A stretch of 64,000 nucleotides of DNA, taken from the NCBI RefSeq assembly GCF_022385335.1, contig NZ_CP092431.1, positions 4,402,001 through 4,466,000 on the forward strand. The letters are read 5' to 3'. This DNA comes from Streptomyces deccanensis. Its GTDB lineage: Bacteria; Actinomycetota; Actinomycetes; Streptomycetales; Streptomycetaceae. Under the pieces are notes generated by a model, which did not search any database, was not told the origin of the DNA, and saw only the letters and a list, made by a program, of their open reading frames with translations. Below, piece after piece: positions 60,354-64,000 of the stretch. How positions within the stretch are numbered: position 1 is the first letter of the stretch; each line of letters starts with the position of its first letter. The position numbers and the translations under genes were made by a program.

Positions 60354-60556
60354 AAGCTGGGCGGTACCCCGAGAACGGGGCCTCCCGGCTGACCATTCGT
60401 ATCTACCGAATCCGCCCCGACGGCGAGACCGACGGCGCCCCGCGGCATCGCATCGTCATCAGCGCGCACGACACCGAGCGCCTGCCGCAGTCGCAAGTGT
60501 GGCCGCCGTGCGGATGCCCTCGCTGCCGGACGGAGGGGGAGACGGGGCCCCGGTAG
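60350..60556 (+). CDS. Microgene 3: 68-residue protein with C-terminal CxCxxC
   Basis: The GTG at 60350 overlaps the stop of microgene 2. The product begins MKAGRYPENGASRLTIRIYR, continues with a short strand region (APRHRIVISAHDTERLP) and ends PPCGCPRCRTEGETGPR, where CGCPRC could bind metal. Good third-position GC bias supports it. It is the last gene of the coupled trio and is convergent with the LLM gene at 60618. Function is unknown. Confidence 0.6.
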   Translation: MKAGRYPENGASRLTIRIYRIRPDGETDGAPRHRIVISAHDTERLPQSQVWPPCGCPRCRTEGETGPR

Positions 60557-60617
60557 CCAGGAGCCTCACCATCAGCCGCCTGCCCCGACACGGCCCCCGC
60601 GACAGGGCGGGCGGCTT

Positions 60618-61535
60618 CTAAAGGTCTGGCCCCACCTCGGCCCCGAACGCCTCCATCTGGTCCACGAGTTCACTCGCGTCCCGACTCCGGAACCGCACCT
60701 GGATCTGCCCCACCCCCATCGCCCCGTAAGCGCGCAAGGAATCGGCGATCGCGGTCGGGCTCCCGGTGAGGGTGCGGCGTCCGACGTCCCACCCCGGCTC
60801 GCCCACGTACAGCGGCTCGGTGATCGCGCCGATGGTGAAGGGGCCGGTGACGCCCGCCTCCTCCCGCAGTCGCCGGAGTCGGGCGATCTGCGCCGGGAGG
60901 CGGTCGCGGGGGTCGCCCTGCGGCAGCCAGCCGTCGCCCCGGACGGCGGCCCGGCGGACGGCGGCGGGGGACGAGCCCCCGACCCACACCGGGATGCGGG
61001 CCTGGGCCGGGCGGGGGCGTTGGCCGAGGTCGTCGAAGTCGTACAGCTTGCCGTGGTGGGAGGGGAACTCGTCCGGGCCGAGGGCCGCCCGCAGCGCGTC
61101 CACGCACTCGTCCAGGACCGCTCCCCGCCGTTCGAAGTCCACCCCCAGCGCCTCGAACTCCTCCCGTACGTGCCCGGCGCCCACGCCGAGGATCAGCCGG
61201 CCGCCGGAGAGGTGGTCGAGGGTGGCGTACTGCTTCGCCGTGAGGAGCGGGTGGCGCAGGCCGACGACCGCGACATGGCTGAGCAGCCGGACCCGTTCGG
61301 TGACGGCGGCCAGGTAGGCGAGCGTGGCGACCGGGTCGTACCAGACCGTGCCCATCGCGGGCGCGAGCCGACGCGGGACGGCCACGTGGTCGCAGACGGC
61401 GACATACGCGAACCCCGCCCGGTCGGCAGCCCGCGCGACCTCGGCCAGCTCCGCCGCCCCGGCGTCCGCCTCCCAGGTCTCGGCGTAGAGGGTGCTCTGC
61501 GACTGGACAGGCAGCTGCATCCCGTAGCGAAGCAC
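60618..61535 (-). CDS. LLM class F420-dependent oxidoreductase
   Basis: A protein of about 305 residues from the GTG at 61535 (MLRYGMQLPVQSQSTLYAET), the usual family start. The TIM-barrel blocks are complete: VAVCDHVAVPRRLAPAMGTVWYDPVATLAYLAAVTERVRLLSHVAVVGLRHPLLTAKQYATLDHLSGGRLILGVGAGH region and IPVWVGGSSPAAVRRAAVRGDGWLPQGD. It belongs to the TIGR03619-like F420 group. The frame is also open upstream through nine 24-bp repeats to a TTG at 61745 that overlaps the amidohydrolase stop. That would add a Gly/Ser-rich N-terminal extension of about 70 residues. Either way it is cotranscribed with the amidohydrolase. Confidence 0.87.
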   Translation of the reverse strand: MLRYGMQLPVQSQSTLYAETWEADAGAAELAEVARAADRAGFAYVAVCDHVAVPRRLAPAMGTVWYDPVATLAYLAAVTERVRLLSHVAVVGLRHPLLTAKQYATLDHLSGGRLILGVGAGHVREEFEALGVDFERRGAVLDECVDALRAALGPDEFPSHHGKLYDFDDLGQRPRPAQARIPVWVGGSSPAAVRRAAVRGDGWLPQGDPRDRLPAQIARLRRLREEAGVTGPFTIGAITEPLYVGEPGWDVGRRTLTGSPTAIADSLRAYGAMGVGQIQVRFRSRDASELVDQMEAFGAEVGPDL

Positions 61536-61745
61536 CGCACCCGCCCCGCCCGAAGACCACTCACCGCCCCCGCCCGAGGACCGCTCACCGCCCCCGCCCG
61601 AAAGCCGCCCCTCGGACCCGTCCGAAGACCGTCCCCCGGCCCCACTCAACGGGCGCTCCCCGACCCCGCCAGAAGGCCGCCCCTCGGAACCGCCCCAAGA
61701 CCGCCCCCCGGCCCCACTCGACGACCGCCCCCCGCCCCCGCTCAA
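61530..61745 (-). repeat. Nine tandem 24-bp repeats between amidohydrolase and LLM genes
   Basis: Read on the minus strand, the 216 bases divide into nine 24-base units. Each encodes in the LLM frame an octapeptide like SSGAGGR and S/L-S-G-G-G-G-E-R-S variants. Two neighbouring units differ at only two positions. The array exactly fills the gap between the genes and begins with a TTG overlapping the amidohydrolase stop. It is a minisatellite, either translated or used as a spacer. Confidence 0.82.
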
Positions 61746-63031
61746 CGGGTGCTCCCCGGCCCCGCCCACAACCCCTCCTCCGTCAGCCCCAGCAGCTCGA
61801 TCGCGTTCCGTCGCACGATGCGGTCGACGACATCCGCGTCCAGGTGGCCCATCTGGGCCTCGCCGACCTGGCGGGACTCGGGCCAGGTGGAGTCGGAGTG
61901 GGGGTAGTCGGTCTCGTAGAGGACGTTGCCGACGCCGATCGCGTCCAGGTTGCGGAGCCCGAACGCGTCGTCGAAGAAGCAGCCGTAGACGTGGTCGGCG
62001 AACAGCTCCGACGGCGGGCGGTGGACCTTGTCCGCGACGCCGCCCCAGCCCCGGTTCTCCTCCCAGACGACGTCCGCGCGCTCCAGGATGTACGGGATCC
62101 AGCCGATCTGGCCCTCCGCGTACATGACCTTGAGGTTCGGGAAGCGTTCGAACTTGCCGCTCATCAGCCAGTCGACCATCGAGAAGCAGCAGTTGGCGAA
62201 GGTGATCGTCGAGCCGACGGCGGGCGGCGCGTCCGCCGAGGTGGACGGCATCCGGCTGGACGAGCCGATGTGCATCGCGACGACCGTGCCGGTCTCGTCG
62301 CAGGCCGCGAGGAAGGGGTCCCAGTCGTCGGTGTGGACGGAGGGCAGGCCCAGGTGCGGGGGTATCTCCGAGAAGGCCACGGCGCGGACCCCGCGCGCCG
62401 CGTTGCGGCGGACCTCCGCCGCCGCCAGCTCCGCGTCCCAGAGCGGGATGAGGGTGAGGGGGATCAGGCGTCCCTGTGCCGCAGGCCCGCACCACTCCTC
62501 CACCATCCAGTCGTTGTACGCCCGGACGCCGAGCAGCCCCAGCTCACGGTCCGCGGCCTCGGTGAACGTCTGGCCGCAGAAGCGCGGGAAGGTCGGGAAG
62601 CAGAGGGCCGACTGGACGTGGTTGACGTCCATGTCCGCGAGGCGCTGCGGGACATCGTACGAGCCGGGGCGCATCTGCTCGTAGGTGATGATCTCCAGTT
62701 TGATCTCGTCCCGGCTGTATCCCACCGCCGTGTCCAGGCGGGTCAGCGGGCGGTGCAGGTCCTCGTAGACCCACCAGTCGCCGATGGGGCCGTCGTCGCC
62801 GGGGGCGCCCATCACGGGCTTGAAGCGGCCGCCGAGGAACGTCATCTCCTTCAGCGGCGCGCGGACCACTCGGGGCCCGATGTCGAGGTACTTCTTCGGC
62901 AGCCGGTCCTGCCAGACGTCCGGTGGCTCCACCGTGTGGTCGTCGACGGAGATGATCTTCGGGAAGGCCGCCGGGGCGGGGATGCTGGTGGAATCCGTGG
63001 CGCTCGTCTCCATGGTGTCCATGTCCGTCAC
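61742..63031 (-). CDS. Amidohydrolase family 2 protein (ACMSD-like)
   Basis: A 429-residue TIM-barrel metal hydrolase/decarboxylase of the amidohydrolase_2 family. The N-terminal metal motif is KIISVDDHTVEPPDVW, with D-x-H replaced by DDH, as often found in actinobacterial members. Later ligands are VVAMHIGSSSRMPS (His) and VLYETDYPHSDSTWPES (Asp, with His). The family covers decarboxylases such as ACMSD and o-pyrocatechuate-type enzymes. In actinobacteria such genes accompany LLM and SDR genes in catabolism of lipids or aromatics. The dyad CTGACG-N3-CGTCAG lies 13 bp upstream of the GTG at 63031. The LLM gene follows. Confidence 0.92.
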   Translation of the reverse strand: MTDMDTMETSATDSTSIPAPAAFPKIISVDDHTVEPPDVWQDRLPKKYLDIGPRVVRAPLKEMTFLGGRFKPVMGAPGDDGPIGDWWVYEDLHRPLTRLDTAVGYSRDEIKLEIITYEQMRPGSYDVPQRLADMDVNHVQSALCFPTFPRFCGQTFTEAADRELGLLGVRAYNDWMVEEWCGPAAQGRLIPLTLIPLWDAELAAAEVRRNAARGVRAVAFSEIPPHLGLPSVHTDDWDPFLAACDETGTVVAMHIGSSSRMPSTSADAPPAVGSTITFANCCFSMVDWLMSGKFERFPNLKVMYAEGQIGWIPYILERADVVWEENRGWGGVADKVHRPPSELFADHVYGCFFDDAFGLRNLDAIGVGNVLYETDYPHSDSTWPESRQVGEAQMGHLDADVVDRIVRRNAIELLGLTEEGLWAGPGSTR

Positions 63032-63043
63032 GGTAGCGCTGAT

Positions 63044-63058
63044 CTGACGAACCGTCAG
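63044..63058. promoter_or_regulatory. Operator copy 5: CTGACG-AAC-CGTCAG
   Basis: A perfect 6-bp-arm dyad whose edge is 13 bp from the amidohydrolase GTG at 63031, so a bound protein would block initiation. It is the same motif as copies 1-4 and lies on the side facing the divergent SARP gene. Confidence 0.75.
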
Positions 63059-63274
63059 CTACGGTTCGCCGACAACCCCCGCCGCGAAGAGTCTGTGTGG
63101 ACCTCGTGACATCCCGCGCGGCTCCCTGTGATCGACCTCTCGCACGGCTGACGGATCTGCCATGAACAAGGCAAACTGGCCTGGATATCAGGAGGCCATA
63201 GGGGGCTGTCGATGGGCGGTGGACCGGGAGTGCCGGAGGTCGGTGGGCCGCGAGTGCCGGAGCAAAGGACCGCA

Positions 63275-64000
63275 ATGGACGCCGAGACCGTGACACCGGC
63301 CCCCGAGGACCCGGCCGAGCTGCGCTTCAGCGTGCTCGGACCCGTGCGGGCCTGGCGCGGCTCCGAACCCCTCGCCACCGGTTCGCCACAGCAACGCGCG
63401 CTGCTCGCCGCACTGTTGCTCCGCGAGGGCCGCACCGCCACCGCGAGCGAGCTGATCGACGCGCTGTGGGGCGACGAGCCGCCCTCCCAGGCGCTGGCCG
63501 CCGTACGGACGTACGCCTCCCGGCTGCGCAAGGTGCTCTCCCCCGGCGTCCTGGTCAGCGAGTCCGGCGGATACGCGGTCCGCGCGCTGTCCCCCGGCGC
63601 CCTGGACCTCGCCGTGGCCCAGGAGTTGGCGACGGACGCGGAGAAGGCCAAGAACTCCGGGGATCTGTGCCAGGCCCGCCGGCTGCTGAACAAGGCGCTC
63701 GGGCTGTGGGACGGCGAGGTCCTGGCGAGCGTTCCGGGGCCGTACGCGGAGACCCAGCGGGCCCGCCTCGACGAGTGGCGGCTCCAACTGGTCGAGTCCC
63801 GGCTGGACATGGACCTGGAGCAGGGCTGCCACGCGGAAGCGGTGTCCGAGCTGACCGCCCTCACCGCCGCGCACCCGTTGCGGGAGCGACTGCGCGAACT
63901 GCTGATGCTGGCGCTCTACCGCAGCGGACGCCAGGCGGAGGCCCTCGCGGTGTACGCGGACACCCGCCGCCTGCTCGCGGACGAACTCGGCGTGGACCCG
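63275..64000 (+). CDS. SARP/AfsR-family transcriptional activator (3' end outside window)
   Basis: The first 242 residues of a regulator running past the window end. Residues ~15-100 are the OmpR-like winged helix of SARPs (LRFSVLGPVRAWRGSEPL ... LIDALWGDEPPSQALAAVRTYASRLRKVL). The bacterial transcriptional activation domain (BTAD) follows: LDLAVAQELATDAEKAKNSGD ... HPLRERLRELLMLALYRSGRQAEALAVYADTRRLLADELGVDP. Whether an AfsR-type NTPase and TPR part follows cannot be seen. ATG 63275 is chosen by AAAGGA five bases upstream and by better codon bias; ATG 63212 would add 21 residues. It may control metabolism or antibiotic genes. Confidence 0.9.
   Translation, partial: MDAETVTPAPEDPAELRFSVLGPVRAWRGSEPLATGSPQQRALLAALLLREGRTATASELIDALWGDEPPSQALAAVRTYASRLRKVLSPGVLVSESGGYAVRALSPGALDLAVAQELATDAEKAKNSGDLCQARRLLNKALGLWDGEVLASVPGPYAETQRARLDEWRLQLVESRLDMDLEQGCHAEAVSELTALTAAHPLRERLRELLMLALYRSGRQAEALAVYADTRRLLADELGVDP

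Overview
The window is a stretch of chromosome from a Streptomyces (or very close actinomycete). GC content is very high with strongly G/C-biased third codon positions. Starts are often GTG or TTG, and many gene pairs overlap by four bases (NTGA). Several families are near-exclusive to the genus: the XRE-DUF5753/DUF397 pair, the SAV2177-type methyltransferase, a bacterial GOLPH3 (GPP34) protein, SARP regulators and a chloramphenicol phosphotransferase. No rRNA, tRNA or CRISPR array was found, and there is no polyketide or non-ribosomal peptide assembly line.

Layout. 1-10 kb: envelope and housekeeping genes (secreted protein end, zinc-ribbon protein, GT39 membrane glycosyltransferase, lipoprotein hydrolase), a divergent MFS/ArsR pair whose MFS gene carries a one-base frameshift, glutathione peroxidase, a MerR regulator with its operator, and a polytopic membrane protein. 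10-17 kb: a D,D-carboxypeptidase with a roughly 650-residue acidic repetitive N-terminus, GOLPH3-like protein, a perfect 50-bp palindrome, then an XRE regulator and DUF397 protein separated by a 10-bp-phased repeat. 17-26 kb: divergent hypothetical/SDR pair, sodium:solute symporter, chloramphenicol phosphotransferase, GNAT acetyltransferase, a degenerate ADP-ribosylglycohydrolase and a STAND NTPase with TPRs. 26-35 kb: fbiC for the coenzyme F420 chromophore, a secreted M6 metalloprotease, a solitary tnpB element, and an F420-type LLM oxidoreductase. 35-48 kb: a penicillin-binding-type serine hydrolase, secreted PHP hydrolase, methyltransferases, F420-dependent Ddn-like reductase, streptogramin lyase (Vgb), a divergent TetR/DUF1348 pair, and a coupled operon encoding HAD, TmrB-like and blasticidin-S-deaminase-like proteins. 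48-53.5 kb: a catabolic block (ALDH, D-aminoacylase-type amidohydrolase, LLM, SDR). 53.6-64 kb: two tandem secreted paralogues, a LuxR-type regulator with an atypical receiver, an APH/trifolitoxin-immunity-like kinase, an MccF-like LD-carboxypeptidase, a nucleotidyltransferase-like protein, a GntR regulator divergent from three overlapping microgenes, an LLM/amidohydrolase pair joined by a nine-copy 24-bp repeat, and the start of a SARP regulator.

Three themes connect the genes. (1) Five copies of one palindrome, CTGACG-N3-CGTCAG (one copy with a single mismatch), lie in front of SDR, LLM and amidohydrolase genes up to 45 kb apart, suggesting one repressor controls a dispersed catabolic regulon. 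(2) Coenzyme F420: fbiC plus LLM and Ddn-type enzymes that could use the cofactor. (3) An intrinsic resistome: homologues of enzymes that inactivate chloramphenicol, streptogramin B and blasticidin S, and of immunity factors for tunicamycin, trifolitoxin and microcin C, scattered without any matching biosynthetic cluster. Two single-base losses in short G/C runs (MFS gene and a small gene after fbiC) are either real pseudogenes or residual sequencing errors.
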